A stretch of DNA of 64,000 bases from Streptomyces sp. NBC_01276. Lineage in GTDB: Bacteria > Actinomycetota > Actinomycetes > Streptomycetales > Streptomycetaceae. The notes under the pieces are model-generated. The model was not told the origin of the DNA and ran no database searches. It was given only the letters and a program-made list of their open reading frames with translations. The position numbers were made by a program, and so were the translations under genes. Location of the stretch: NCBI RefSeq assembly GCF_041435355.1, contig NZ_CP108442.1:1178001-1242000 (forward strand). The letters run 5' to 3'. Positions 31,379 to 41,866 of this stretch are shown here, piece after piece. Numbering within the stretch: position 1 is the first letter of the stretch; every line of letters starts with the position of its first letter.

Positions 31379-33550
31379 TCAGTCGCTGTACGTCTCGCCC
31401 CGCTCGGCCTTGGCCACGAGGGAGGCGGGCGGGGTGAAGCGCTCGCCGTAGCTGGCGGCCAGCTCGCGGGCGCGGGCGACGAAGCCCGCCGGGCCGCCCT
31501 CGTAGCCGTTGATGTACTGGATCACGCCGCCGGTCCAGGCCGGGAAGCCGATGCCCATGATGGAGCCGATGTTGGCGTCGGCGATCGAGGTGAGCACGCC
31601 CTCGTCGAGGCAGCGGACGGTGTCCAGCGCCTCGGCGAAGAGCATCCGCTCCTTCATGTCCTCGAAGGGGATGCTGGCGTCCGGCTTGGCGAAGTGCTCG
31701 CGCAGGCCGGGCCAGATCCGGGTCCGCCGGCCCGACTCGTCGTACTCGTAGAAGCCGCCGCCGCCGCTGCGGCCGGGGCGGCCGAACTCGTCCACCATCC
31801 GGTCGATGACGGTGTCGGCGGGGTGTTCGGTCCAGGTGCGGCCCTCGGCCTCGAAGGCCTTGCGGGTCTCGTTGCGGATCTTGCGCGGCAGGGTGAGCGT
31901 GAGCTCGTCCATCAGCGAGAGCACCTTGGCCGGGTACCCGGCCTGGGCGGCGGCCTGCTCGACGGAGGCGGGCTCCACGCCCTCGCCGACCATGGCCACG
32001 CCCTCGTTGATGAACTGGCCGATGACGCGCGAGGTGAAGAAGCCGCGCGAGTCGTTGACCACGATCGGGGTCTTGTTGATCTGACGGACCAGGTCGAAGG
32101 CGCGGGCGATGGCCTCGTCGCCGGTGCGCTCGCCCTTGATGATCTCGACGAGGGGCATCTTGTCGACGGGCGAGAAGAAGTGCAGGCCGATGAAGTCGGC
32201 GGGACGCTTCACGCCCTCCGCGAGCCCGGAGATCGGCAGGGTGGAGGTGTTGGAGCAGAGCAGCGCGTCGGGGGCGATGACGTCCTGGACCTCCTGGAAC
32301 ACCCTGTGCTTGAGGGCGGTGTCCTCGAAGACGGCCTCGATGACGGCGTCGCAGCCCGCCAGGTCGGCGGCGTCGGCGGTCGGGGTGATCCGGGCCAGCA
32401 GCTCGGCCCGCTTGGCCTCGGTGGTGCGGCCCCGGGAGAGCGCCTTGTCGAGGAGCTTCTCGGAGTACGCCTTGCCCTTGGCGGCGGCCTCGGCGGTGAC
32501 GTCCTTGAGGACCACCTCGATGCCCGCGCGGGCGCAGGAGTAGGCGATGCCCGCGCCCATCATGCCGGCGCCGAGGACGGCGACCCGGTTGACCTTGCGG
32601 GGCTCGACGCCCTGCGGGCGGCTGCGGCCGGCGTTGACGGCCTGGAGGTCGAAGAAGAACGCCTGGATCATGTTCTTGGCGGTCTGGCCGGTGACCAGCT
32701 CGGTGAAGTACCGTGCCTCGATGGTCAGCGCGGTCTCGAAGTCCACCTGCGCGCCTTCGACGGCGCAGGCCAGGATGTTGCGGGGCGCCGGGTAGGGGGC
32801 ACCGTTCAGCTGCTTCTTGAGGTTGGCCGGGAAGGCCGGGAGGTTGGCGGCGAAGCGCGGGTTGGACGGGGTGCCGCCGGGGATCTTGTAGCCGGGTACG
32901 TCCCACGGCTGCTTCGACTCGGGGTTGGCGTCGATGAAGGCGCGGGCCTTGGCGAGCATCTCCTCGGGGGTGGCGGCCAGCTCGTGCACGAGGCCGTTGT
33001 CGAGGGCGCGCTGCGGGGTGTACTGGGTGCCCTGGAGCAGGACCTTGAGCAGGGCGTCGGCGATGCCCATCAGGCGGACGGTACGGGTGACGCCGCCGCC
33101 CGCCGGGAGCAGGCCGAGGGTGACCTCGGGCAGGCCGATCTTGGAGCCGGGCGCGTCGAGGGCGATCCGGTGGTGGGAGGCGAGGCAGATCTCGTAACCG
33201 CCGCCGAGGGCGGCGCCGTTGATCGCGGCGACCACGGGCACGCCGAGGGTCTCGATGCGGCGCAGCGAGCGCTTGATGGCGGTGCCGGTCTCGAAGGCGA
33301 GGCCCGCGTCCTCGGGGCGCAGCCGGATCATGTCCTTGAGGTCGCCGCCGGCGAAGAAGGTCTTCTTCGCGGAGGTGTAGACGATGCCCCGGATGGAGTC
33401 CTTCTCGGCCTCGGCGCGGTCGGCGATCGCCGCGATGGAGTCCTTGAAGGCCTGGTTCATGGTGTTGGCGGACTGGTCCGGGTCGTCGAGGACCAGCGTG
33501 ACGATGCCGGTCTCGTCCTGTTCCCAGCGGATGGTGCGGGTCTCGGTCAT
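31379..33550 (-). CDS. Multifunctional fatty-acid oxidation enzyme (enoyl-CoA hydratase / 3-hydroxyacyl-CoA dehydrogenase)
   Basis: A 723-aa FadB/FadJ-type protein catalysing two steps of beta-oxidation in the cytoplasm. The crotonase half has both catalytic glutamates (GGGYEI, Glu120; LPEVTLG, Glu142). The dehydrogenase half starts with the NAD-binding VAVLGAGMMGAGIAYSCARA (about 323-342), then SNTSTLPIS, IGLHFFSPVDKMPLVEI with the catalytic His, and the C-terminal 3HCDH domain. It is the last gene of the minus-strand operon starting at 38325, 194 bases after the thiolase. The enormous upstream open frame is an artefact of GC content. Confidence 0.93.
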   Translation of the reverse strand: MTETRTIRWEQDETGIVTLVLDDPDQSANTMNQAFKDSIAAIADRAEAEKDSIRGIVYTSAKKTFFAGGDLKDMIRLRPEDAGLAFETGTAIKRSLRRIETLGVPVVAAINGAALGGGYEICLASHHRIALDAPGSKIGLPEVTLGLLPAGGGVTRTVRLMGIADALLKVLLQGTQYTPQRALDNGLVHELAATPEEMLAKARAFIDANPESKQPWDVPGYKIPGGTPSNPRFAANLPAFPANLKKQLNGAPYPAPRNILACAVEGAQVDFETALTIEARYFTELVTGQTAKNMIQAFFFDLQAVNAGRSRPQGVEPRKVNRVAVLGAGMMGAGIAYSCARAGIEVVLKDVTAEAAAKGKAYSEKLLDKALSRGRTTEAKRAELLARITPTADAADLAGCDAVIEAVFEDTALKHRVFQEVQDVIAPDALLCSNTSTLPISGLAEGVKRPADFIGLHFFSPVDKMPLVEIIKGERTGDEAIARAFDLVRQINKTPIVVNDSRGFFTSRVIGQFINEGVAMVGEGVEPASVEQAAAQAGYPAKVLSLMDELTLTLPRKIRNETRKAFEAEGRTWTEHPADTVIDRMVDEFGRPGRSGGGGFYEYDESGRRTRIWPGLREHFAKPDASIPFEDMKERMLFAEALDTVRCLDEGVLTSIADANIGSIMGIGFPAWTGGVIQYINGYEGGPAGFVARARELAASYGERFTPPASLVAKAERGETYSD

Positions 33551-33744
33551 GGGGTGGGTCTCTCCGTGGAAGTCTGGTTCGGCGGGGCCGGGCGGAAGGG
33601 GCCGGGCCCGGAGGAGGCCGGGAGGGTCCGGCTCGGGCGCACCGCGCGGCGGTCGGGCCCGGTGGCCGGGCCTTCGCCGCGCCGTGCTGCTGGGTCGTCC
33701 GGTTCGGATCCCGGCGGCGCGGGCGGGGCGGGATCCGGGAGGGA

Positions 33745-34959
<1,215 letters not shown>

Positions 34960-34986
34960 TGGTCAAGCCTTTCTGAAGGTCCGGCG

Positions 34987-36129
34987 TCAGCCGAGGAGGG
35001 AGCGGCCGATGATCTCTTTCATGATCTCGGTCGTGCCGCCGTAGATGGTCTGGATGCGGCCGTCGGTGAAGGCACGGGCGACCCGGTATTCGCTCATGTA
35101 GCCGTACCCGCCGTGCAGTTGCAGGCAACGGTCGGCGACGCGCTTCTGGAGTTCCGTGGCCCACCACTTGGCCATCGAGGCGTGGACGTGGTCCAGGTCG
35201 CCGTTCGCGTGGTCGGTGATGCAGCGGTCGAGGAAGGCCCGGGTGACCGCGCACTCGGTGGCCATCTCCGCTATCTCGAAGCGGATGTGCTGGAGCTTGG
35301 CGAGGGGCCTGCCGAAGGCCTCGCGCTCCTTCACGTACTGCGTGGTGATCTCCACCAGGTGTTCGGCGGCGGCGATCGCGGCCATCGCGATGCCTATGCG
35401 CTCCTGCGCGAGGTTGGTCATCAGGTGGACGAAGGCGCCGTTCTGCTCGCCGAGCAGGTTCTCCTTGGGGACGCGCACGTCGTGGAAGAAGAGTTCGGCG
35501 GTGTCCTGCGCCTTCTGGCCGATCTTGTCGAGGTTGCGGCCGCGCTCGAAACCCTCCGTGCCGCGCTCGACGACCAGCAGGGACAGGCCGTGGGCCCCGC
35601 CCTCGGGGGTGGTCTTGGCGACCACGATCACCAGGTCGGCGAGGATGCCGTTGGAGATGAAGGTCTTGGAGCCGTTGAGCAGCCAGTGGTCGCCCCGGTC
35701 CTCGGCGGTGGTGCGGATCCCCTGGAGGTCGCTGCCCGCGCCCGGCTCGGTCATCGCGATCGCGGTGATGGTCTCGCCGGAGCAGAAGCCGGGGAGCCAG
35801 CGCCCCTTCTGCTCCTCGGTCGCCAGCGAGGTGAGGTAGGGGCCGATGATGTCGTTGTGCAGGCCGATGGCGAGGCCGGGGGCCCCGGCCCGGGTGCACT
35901 CCTCGGCGATCACGGCCGCGTAGCGGAAGTCGGGGTTGCCGCCGCCCCCGTACTCCTCGGGCACGGCGAGGCCGAGGAGGCCCTGGCGGCCCGCGGCCCG
36001 CCAGGCCTCGCGGCTGACGATGCCGTCCTTCTCCCACTGGTCGTAGTGCGGCAGCACCTCCTTGTTCAGGAAGGTGCGGACGGTCTCGCGGAACGCCTCG
36101 TGGTCGGCGTCGAAGATACGGCGTTGCAT
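34987..36129 (-). CDS. Acyl-CoA dehydrogenase (long-chain-type active site)
   Basis: A 380-aa FAD-dependent acyl-CoA dehydrogenase, first oxidation of beta-oxidation. Signatures AMTEPGAGSD and LQLHGGYGYMSEYRVAR are intact. At the position of the usual C-terminal catalytic Glu the sequence is IYGGTTEIM, but a Glu is present in NLAQERIGIA (Glu243). This placement is characteristic of long-chain and isovaleryl-type enzymes. It follows the LLM oxidoreductase gene by 13 bases with GGGGGA before its ATG, inside the operon. Confidence 0.93.
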   Translation of the reverse strand: MQRRIFDADHEAFRETVRTFLNKEVLPHYDQWEKDGIVSREAWRAAGRQGLLGLAVPEEYGGGGNPDFRYAAVIAEECTRAGAPGLAIGLHNDIIGPYLTSLATEEQKGRWLPGFCSGETITAIAMTEPGAGSDLQGIRTTAEDRGDHWLLNGSKTFISNGILADLVIVVAKTTPEGGAHGLSLLVVERGTEGFERGRNLDKIGQKAQDTAELFFHDVRVPKENLLGEQNGAFVHLMTNLAQERIGIAMAAIAAAEHLVEITTQYVKEREAFGRPLAKLQHIRFEIAEMATECAVTRAFLDRCITDHANGDLDHVHASMAKWWATELQKRVADRCLQLHGGYGYMSEYRVARAFTDGRIQTIYGGTTEIMKEIIGRSLLG

Positions 36130-36142
36130 CGGTCCGGTCCCC

Positions 36143-37168
36143 CTAGAGCCAGCTCTTGACGGTTTCGATCAGGCGGGCCGGCTCGGGGCCGACGGGCGTG
36201 ACGTTGAGCATGGTGACGCCCGCCTCCCGGAACGCCTCGACGCGCTCGCGCACGTAGCCCTCGGGCCCGCACAGGGTCATGAGCTCGCAGAACTCGTCCG
36301 GGACGGCGGCAGCGGCGTCGCGCTTGCGTCCGGCGAGGTAGAGCTCCTGGATCCTGCGGGCCTCCTCGCCGTACCCGTAGGCGACGGCGAGGTCGTTGTA
36401 GAAGTTCTTTCCGGGCGCGCCCATGCCGCCGACGTACAGGGCGATCTGCGGGCGCGCGAGGTCCCGCGCGGCGGCCGCGTCCTCGCCGATGGCCAGCAGG
36501 CCGCCCGCCACCGTCTGGAGCGGACCCAGTTCCGGCGGCCTCCTGGCCGTCCCCTCGGCGAGCGGGCCGCCCCACACCGCGGCGGCCTTCTCCGGGATGA
36601 AGAGGGTGGGCAGCCAGCCGTCCGCGATCTCGGCGGTCATCCGCACGTTGGCCGGGCCGAGCGAGGCGATGTAGACGGGAACGGCGGAGCGCACCGGCCG
36701 GGTGAGGATCTTCAGGGGTTTGCCGAGCCCGCTGCCCATCGACGCCGGCAGCGGCATGTCGGTGATGCCGTGGTGGTCGATCGTCTCGCGGCGCCACACG
36801 CGCCGGCACAGCTCGACGGTCTCCCGGGTCCGGCCGAGCGGCCTGTCGTACGGCTTCCCGTGCCAGCCCTCGACCACCTGCGGCCCGGAGGCGCCGAGGC
36901 CGAGCAGCGCCCGGCCGCCGGAGACCGCGTCCAGTCCGGCGGCGGTCTGGGCGATGAGCGCCGGGGTGCGGGAGTACACGTTGAGGATGGCCGAGCCGAT
37001 CTTCATCCGCTCGGTGCGGGCCGCCAGGTACCCCATGATGGTCGGGGAGTCGAAGCCCCAGGCCTCGGCCACCCACACGGCGTCGAGCCCGGCGGCCTCC
37101 AGCGCCGCGGCCTCGTCGGCGGCCTTGCGGGGATCGCCCGCGTAGTCGAGCAGCATGGACAGTTCCAT
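36143..37168 (-). CDS. LLM-class (F420-dependent type) oxidoreductase
   Basis: A 341-aa luciferase-like TIM-barrel flavin/F420 oxidoreductase. Typical segments are MELSMLLDYAGDP, LDAVWVAEAWGFDSPTIMGY, GRALLGLGASGPQVVEGWHG and YIASLGPANVRMTAEIADGW. Such proteins often use F420H2 in actinobacteria; the substrate here may be an acyl-CoA-linked intermediate, judging only from the operon. Its ATG overlaps the CoA-transferase stop by one base (TGATG), so the two are translationally coupled. Confidence 0.85.
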   Translation of the reverse strand: MELSMLLDYAGDPRKAADEAAALEAAGLDAVWVAEAWGFDSPTIMGYLAARTERMKIGSAILNVYSRTPALIAQTAAGLDAVSGGRALLGLGASGPQVVEGWHGKPYDRPLGRTRETVELCRRVWRRETIDHHGITDMPLPASMGSGLGKPLKILTRPVRSAVPVYIASLGPANVRMTAEIADGWLPTLFIPEKAAAVWGGPLAEGTARRPPELGPLQTVAGGLLAIGEDAAAARDLARPQIALYVGGMGAPGKNFYNDLAVAYGYGEEARRIQELYLAGRKRDAAAAVPDEFCELMTLCGPEGYVRERVEAFREAGVTMLNVTPVGPEPARLIETVKSWL

Positions 37169-38325
37169 CAGGCGTCCTCGCCCTTCCCGGTTCCGGTTTC
37201 CGTCGCTGTTCCCGTCAGGCCCGGCACGTCCCAGTCCCGGGCCACCGCCGCGGTGTCGGCGCCCGGCAGGGCGGGGCCCGCGGTGACGGCCGCCGGGGTC
37301 GCGGAGAACCGGGGCGCGGGGGCGGGCTGGGTGATCCCGCCGAAGTCGGTGAAGGTGGCGCGGGCGGCGAGGTGCGGGTGGTGCGGCGCCTCGCGCAGGG
37401 AGAGCACGGGGGCCACGCAGGCGTCGGTGCCCTCGAAGACCTCGGTCCACTCGGCGCGGGTACGGGTCCTGAAGCGGGCGGCGACGGCCTCGCGCAGCGC
37501 GCCCCAGCGGGCCGGGTCCTTGCGGGCGTCGGCCTGGTCCCCGATGCCGAGGAGTTCCACGAAGGTGTCGTAGAACTGCTGCTCCAGCGCGCCGACCGCC
37601 ATGTAGCGGCCGTCGGAGGTCTCGTAGGTGCCGTAGAAGGGGCAGCCGCCGTCGAGGAGGTTGGCTCCGCGCCGGTCCTGCCAGCCGCCGGCCGCGACCA
37701 TCCCGTGGATCATGGCGGTGAGGTGCGCGGTGCCGTCGACGATCGCGGCGTCCACCACCTGGCCGGTGCCGCCGGGGGTGCGGGCGTGCTGGAGGGCGGC
37801 GAGGACGCCGATGACGAGGTAGAGGGAGCCGCCCGCGTAGTCGCCGACCAGGTTGGCCGGTACCGCCGGGGGCCCGTCCGGGTCGCCGATCATGCCGAGG
37901 GCGCCGGTGACGGCGATGTACGCGATGTCGTGCCCGGCGGCGTGGGCGAGCGGGCCCTCCTGGCCCCACCCGGTCATCCGGCCGTAGACCAGCTTCGGGT
38001 TGCGGGCGTGGCAGTCGGCCGGGCCGACCCCGAGCCGCTCGGCGACCCCGGGGCGGAAGCCCTCGATCAGTACGTCGGCCCGTTCGACCAGCTCCAGCAC
38101 GCGGGCGGGGCCGTCGGCGGACTTGAGGTCGAGCACGACGGAGCGCTTGCCCCGGTTGGTGATGTCGTAGGCCGGGTCGATGCCCAGGGCGCCGCCGCCG
38201 GGCCGGTCCACGCGCACCACGTCCGCGCCGAGGTCGGCGAGGACCATCGCGGCGAACGGCCCCGGTCCGATGCCGGCCAGTTCGACGACGCGTACTCCCG
38301 CGAGCGGGCCTGCTGTCACTGCCAT
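37168..38325 (-). CDS. CaiB/BaiF-family CoA transferase or alpha-methylacyl-CoA racemase
   Basis: A 385-aa class III CoA-transferase-fold protein. GIGPGPFAAMVLADLGADVV is the N-terminal signature, and AGHDIAYIAVTG (His132) with LVGDYAGGSLYL (Asp162) match the His/Asp acid-base pair of alpha-methylacyl-CoA racemase. This favours racemase over transferase, which would fit degradation of branched or sterol-derived acyl-CoAs. ATG 38325 follows GGGGGC; a longer frame to 38370 exists without support. It is the first gene of the five-gene operon. Confidence 0.85.
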   Translation of the reverse strand: MAVTAGPLAGVRVVELAGIGPGPFAAMVLADLGADVVRVDRPGGGALGIDPAYDITNRGKRSVVLDLKSADGPARVLELVERADVLIEGFRPGVAERLGVGPADCHARNPKLVYGRMTGWGQEGPLAHAAGHDIAYIAVTGALGMIGDPDGPPAVPANLVGDYAGGSLYLVIGVLAALQHARTPGGTGQVVDAAIVDGTAHLTAMIHGMVAAGGWQDRRGANLLDGGCPFYGTYETSDGRYMAVGALEQQFYDTFVELLGIGDQADARKDPARWGALREAVAARFRTRTRAEWTEVFEGTDACVAPVLSLREAPHHPHLAARATFTDFGGITQPAPAPRFSATPAAVTAGPALPGADTAAVARDWDVPGLTGTATETGTGKGEDA

Positions 38326-38372
38326 CGAGCCCCCAGCATCCTGGTGTGCGCGTCCGCGGCGCCTGCGCATAC

Positions 38373-38418
38373 GTGTGACACAACTGATGTAACACCAGCG
38401 ATGCTAGGAACGTGTTCC
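38373..38418. promoter_or_regulatory. Cluster of dyads upstream of the acyl-CoA operon
   Basis: Three short palindromes lie in the 114-bp promoter region before the CaiB-type gene: GTGT-G-ACAC (38373-38381), CTGATGT-A-ACACCAG (38384-38398, one mismatch) and GGAAC-GT-GTTCC (38407-38418). The central one is of the size bound by TetR or GntR repressors of acyl-CoA genes. No regulator gene is adjacent. Confidence 0.4.
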
Positions 38419-38439
38419 ACGCAGCACAAGAGCAAGCGC

Positions 38440-38847
38440 TTAGTCGATTTCCCGTGTGGCCGGTTCCGGGCTCCGGGCGTCCAGTTCCCTGACGTGCCGC
38501 TTGAGGGCGACGGTCCGGTAGCTCTCCTCCACCCATTCGCACAGCACCTCGGCCGACGGGGCCCCCTTCTCCCCCAGCGGTACGGACACCCAGCCCGCCC
38601 TGCCGAGCCCGTACCCGGTGGGCGCCGCCCCGGGAGCGGTCATCGCGTGCCCGTGCAGGGCCTCGTCCTTCAGCTTCACGGAGAGGCCGGGCGGCCCGGG
38701 GCCGTCAGCGTTCCCCAGGAAGACGAAGATCTTCTTGTTGACCTTCACCACACCGTCCTCGGGCCCCCAGGGATGCTCCTCCACCGCCTCGGGCAGCCCT
38801 AGGGCAAACGCGCGCACCTTCTCCCACTTGCGCACCGCAGCCTTCAT
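38440..38847 (-). CDS. MmcQ/YjbR-family protein
   Basis: A 135-aa protein of the MmcQ/YjbR (CyaY-like fold) family. The typical features are ALGLPEAVEEHPWGPEDGVV, KIFVFLG, LSVKLKDE and GWVSVPLGEKGAPSAEVLCE. Family members are described as DNA-binding or double-wing proteins of unclear role. A strong GGAGGAG lies before ATG 38847. It diverges from the saccharopine dehydrogenase-like gene. Confidence 0.85.
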   Translation of the reverse strand: MKAAVRKWEKVRAFALGLPEAVEEHPWGPEDGVVKVNKKIFVFLGNADGPGPPGLSVKLKDEALHGHAMTAPGAAPTGYGLGRAGWVSVPLGEKGAPSAEVLCEWVEESYRTVALKRHVRELDARSPEPATREID

Positions 38848-38953
38848 CGACGCTCCTCCTCACCGCCGGTCACACCGGCCCGTCACCCGCTCGCACGGGC
38901 GGCCGACCCCCACGCTAGCCTCAGCCACCGATACCAGCTGGGAGGAGCGGTTC

Positions 38954-40153
38954 ATGAACGAGCACGTCCGGCGGAGCCGACCGCAACGGGCCTACGACAT
39001 CGTCCTCTTCGGCGCCACCGGGTTCGTCGGGGCACTGACGGCCGAGTACCTCGCGCTGCACGCCCCGGCCGGTCTGCGGTGGGCGCTGGCCGGCCGCGAC
39101 CTCGGCAAGCTGGAACGGCTGCGCGAACGGCTGGCCGCCCTCGACCCGGCGTGCGCCCGCCTGCCGCTGGTGCGGGCCGACGCCGCCGACACCGGCGCCC
39201 TGCGCGAACTCGCCGCCTCCACCGCGGTGCTGGCCACCACGGTGGGCCCGTACATCTGGTACGGGGCCGGGCTGGTCGCGGCCTGCGCCGAGGAGGGCAC
39301 CGACTACGTGGACCTCACCGGGGAGCCGGAGTTCGTCGACCGGATGTACGTCGCGCACGACGCGCGGGCCCGGGAGACGGGGGCGCGCCTGGTGCACGCC
39401 TGCGGGTTCGACTCGATCCCGGCCGACCTGGGGGCGTACTTCACGGTGCGCCGGCTGCCCGCCGGGGTGCCCCTGCGGGTGGACGGCTTCGTCCGCTCCA
39501 ACGCGCTGTTCTCCGGCGGTACGCTCGCTTCCGCCCTGACCGCGCTGGGGCGGGGCCCGCAGACCCTGGCCGCCGCGCGCGCCCGCGGACTGCACCAGCC
39601 GCGGCTGCCGGACCGCCGGGTACGGGGTCCCGTGGGCGCCCCGCGCTTCAGCCGGGAGACCGGGACCTGGGCCCTGCCGCTGCCCACCCTGGACCCGGCC
39701 GTCGTGGCCCGGTCGGCGGCGGCCCTGGAGCGGTACGGGCCGGACTTCCGCTACCGGCACTACGCCTCCGTGCGCCACCTCCCGGTCGCCATCGGCGGGA
39801 CGGCGGCCATGGGCGCGACGGTGGCCCTGGCGCAGGTCCCGGCCGCCCGGCGGTGGCTGATGGGCCGCTGGGAGCCGGGCAGCGGGCCCGACGCGCAGCG
39901 CCGCGCGCGCAGCTGGTTCACGCTCCGGTTCGTCGGCGGGGGCGGCGGGCGGCGGGTCTTCACCGAGGTGTCGGGCGGGGACCCCGGCTACGGGGAGACC
40001 GCCAAGATGCTGGCCGAGTCCGCGCTCTGCCTGGCCCAGGACGCCCTGCCGGAGCGGGCCGGCCAGCTCACCACGGCGGTGGCGATGGGCGACGCCCTGC
40101 TGGACCGGCTCCAGAAGGCGGGGATCCGCTTCCGGGTGGCCGACGCGCGCTGA
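38954..40153 (+). CDS. Saccharopine dehydrogenase-family / trans-acting enoyl reductase-like protein
   Basis: A 399-aa protein with an N-terminal Rossmann fold (YDIVLFGATGFVGALTAEYL, residues ~14-33), followed by LATTVGPYIWYGAGLVAACA and TDYVDLTGEPEFVDRM. These features match the saccharopine dehydrogenase-like group that includes mycobacterial trans-acting enoyl reductases for polyketide lipids. No polyketide synthase is nearby, so the physiological substrate is unknown. GGGAGGAG lies six bases before ATG 38954, and TAGCCT at 38926-38931 is a plausible -10 box. Confidence 0.82.
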   Translation: MNEHVRRSRPQRAYDIVLFGATGFVGALTAEYLALHAPAGLRWALAGRDLGKLERLRERLAALDPACARLPLVRADAADTGALRELAASTAVLATTVGPYIWYGAGLVAACAEEGTDYVDLTGEPEFVDRMYVAHDARARETGARLVHACGFDSIPADLGAYFTVRRLPAGVPLRVDGFVRSNALFSGGTLASALTALGRGPQTLAAARARGLHQPRLPDRRVRGPVGAPRFSRETGTWALPLPTLDPAVVARSAAALERYGPDFRYRHYASVRHLPVAIGGTAAMGATVALAQVPAARRWLMGRWEPGSGPDAQRRARSWFTLRFVGGGGGRRVFTEVSGGDPGYGETAKMLAESALCLAQDALPERAGQLTTAVAMGDALLDRLQKAGIRFRVADAR

Positions 40154-40234
40154 CGCACCGTCCGGCCCCGGCCCGGCCCCGGCCCCGGCCCCGGGACATC
40201 GGCCGGCGTGTGTCCGGCGCCCGGCGACCGGCCG

Positions 40235-40912
40235 TCAGGAGGCCTCGCGCAGGGCGCGCCGGCACAGCGAGTCGGCGCGCCGGGTGGTCTCGGGGATCCG
40301 GTACGCGGGGCTCAGGGCGAGGGCGTGGGCGCAGGCGTTGTCCAGCGAGACCCGGTGGCCCACGGACACGTACACCGGCTTGACCCCGTCCCGGGTGCGC
40401 AGCGCCCGCCCGACGACGGCGCCGTCGGGTGCCAGGAGCGCGGAGGAGTCGCCGCGCCGGGCGCCCGGTTCCACGTAGGTGAACGTGAACGGGTTCTTGG
40501 CGACGCCCATGCTCGGCAGCCCGGTGACCACCCCGAGGTGGCAGGCGAGGCCGAAGCCGCGGGGGTGGGCGAGGCCGTAGCCGTCGCAGACGACGAGGTC
40601 CGGGACGACCGCGAGGGCGTCGAGGGCGGCCAGTACGGTCGGCAGTTCGCGGAAGGCCAGCAGCCCGGGTACGTACGGGAAGCTCACGTGCCCGACGGCG
40701 GTCGCCTCACCCACCGGCTCCAGGGTGGCGGCGTCGAGGACGACGGCCGCGGCGGCGACCAGGTCGCGCTCGTCGTCGTAGGCCACGTCCACTCCGGCGA
40801 TCAGTCCCCGGCCGGGGAGCGGGCCGGGCTCGTCGAGCACGACCCGGTCGCGGAGTTCGTCCTGTATCGCGCGGGCCTCGACCTCGTCGGCGGGGGTCTT
40901 CACAGTCGTCAT
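40235..40912 (-). CDS. nfi: Endonuclease V
   Basis: A 225-aa endonuclease V, which nicks DNA or RNA next to deaminated bases, chiefly inosine. Catalytic segments are GVDVAYDD (first Asp), VVCDGYGLAHPRGFGLACHLG, and a C-terminal PVYVSVGHRVSLDNA. The start at 40912 (ATG) is chosen because TACTCT on the minus strand (40926-40921) ends eight bases before it, giving a leaderless transcript. Only 25 bases separate this start from the divergent YciI-type gene. Confidence 0.9.
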   Translation of the reverse strand: MTTVKTPADEVEARAIQDELRDRVVLDEPGPLPGRGLIAGVDVAYDDERDLVAAAAVVLDAATLEPVGEATAVGHVSFPYVPGLLAFRELPTVLAALDALAVVPDLVVCDGYGLAHPRGFGLACHLGVVTGLPSMGVAKNPFTFTYVEPGARRGDSSALLAPDGAVVGRALRTRDGVKPVYVSVGHRVSLDNACAHALALSPAYRIPETTRRADSLCRRALREAS

Positions 40913-40920
40913 GGAGTGCG

Positions 40921-40930
40921 AGAGTAGCCT
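40921..40930. promoter_or_regulatory. Overlapping divergent -10 boxes for two leaderless genes
   Basis: TACTCT on the minus strand (40926-40921) serves nfi and TAGCCT on the plus strand (40925-40930) serves the YciI-like gene. They overlap by two bases in the 25-bp gap between the two start codons. Confidence 0.5.
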
Positions 40931-40937
40931 GGCGATC

Positions 40938-41237
40938 ATGTTCGTCATGGAGCTCACCTACACCGCGCCCGTCGAGTCCGTCGAGGAAGAGATGGACGCC
41001 CACATCGCCTGGCTGGACGGGTACTACGCGTCCGGCGTCTTCCTCGCCTCGGGCCGCAAGGTCCCGCGCGAGGGCGGGATCATCCTGGCCGCGGGCGTCT
41101 CCCGCGCCGAGGTCGAGCAGATCGCGGCCGAGGACCCCTTCACGGTGGCGGGCGTCTGCTCCTACCGCATCACCGAGTTCATCGCCACGAAGACCTCTTC
41201 CGACCTGGCCGCGGTCCGCGAGACCCTGCCCGCCTGA
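40938..41237 (+). CDS. YciI-family protein
   Basis: A 99-aa YciI-like protein (ferredoxin-like alpha-beta fold). Conserved features are MELTYTAPVESVEEEMDAHI with the catalytic-type His, DGYYASGVFLASGRKVPREG, and EDPFTVAGVCSYRITEF. Some family members are small dehydrochlorinases or act on phenolic compounds; the role here is unknown. ATG 40938 sits seven bases after TAGCCT; no ribosome site is present, which fits a leaderless message. An internal ATG at 40947 is a less likely start. Confidence 0.85.
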   Translation: MFVMELTYTAPVESVEEEMDAHIAWLDGYYASGVFLASGRKVPREGGIILAAGVSRAEVEQIAAEDPFTVAGVCSYRITEFIATKTSSDLAAVRETLPA

Positions 41238-41371
41238 CGCTCCCCGCCCGCCCTCCCGCCACCCGGCCCGAGCCCGTCCGCCCGGCCGGCGGCGGGACGG
41301 TCCGGCGTGTGCGCCGACCGGTGAGGGCGGTTCGTTCCCGCACCACTCCCCGACGTACCGGAGGTACCGCC

Positions 41372-41866
41372 GTGCAGCCCCGTCCCGCCGAAGTCGCCGA
41401 CATCCCCGAACTGATACGCCTGCGCGCCGTCGCACTGGACTCCCTCGGGACCGACCCCGGCCCCGGCGACGCACCCTGGCGGAAGGCCGCCGACGGCTGG
41501 TTCCGGGAGCGGCTGACCGGCCGGTCCGACGTGTACTGCATGGTCGTCGGCGGCGCTCCGGGCGAGCCCCTGCTGGCCGGCGGGATGGCCTGGGTCACGT
41601 ACCACCTGCCGAACCCCGGACGGCCCGACGGACGGCGCGGCTACCTCGACGGGATCGTCACGGACACCGCCGCGCGCGGGCGGGGCCACGGCCGCCGGAT
41701 CGTCGACGCCCTCGTCGGCCGGCTCGGCGACCTGGGCATCCACCACGTGCAGCTGCACGCGAGCGCCGACGGGGAGCCCGTCTACCGGGCCGCCGGGTTC
41801 ACCGCCGGCCGCTACCCGGGCATGGACCTGTTCATCAAGGACCCGCTCACCGGCCCGGCGTCCTGA
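41372..41866 (+). CDS. GNAT-family N-acetyltransferase
   Basis: A 164-aa single-domain GNAT protein. Motif A is YLDGIVTDTAARGRGHGRRI, with the acetyl-CoA pyrophosphate-binding RGRGHGRR, and the C-terminal GEPVYRAAGF is typical. GTG 41372 is supported by GGAGG seven bases upstream. The substrate is unknown. Its 3' end overlaps the convergent BNR-repeat gene by 20 bp. Confidence 0.88.
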   Translation: MQPRPAEVADIPELIRLRAVALDSLGTDPGPGDAPWRKAADGWFRERLTGRSDVYCMVVGGAPGEPLLAGGMAWVTYHLPNPGRPDGRRGYLDGIVTDTAARGRGHGRRIVDALVGRLGDLGIHHVQLHASADGEPVYRAAGFTAGRYPGMDLFIKDPLTGPAS

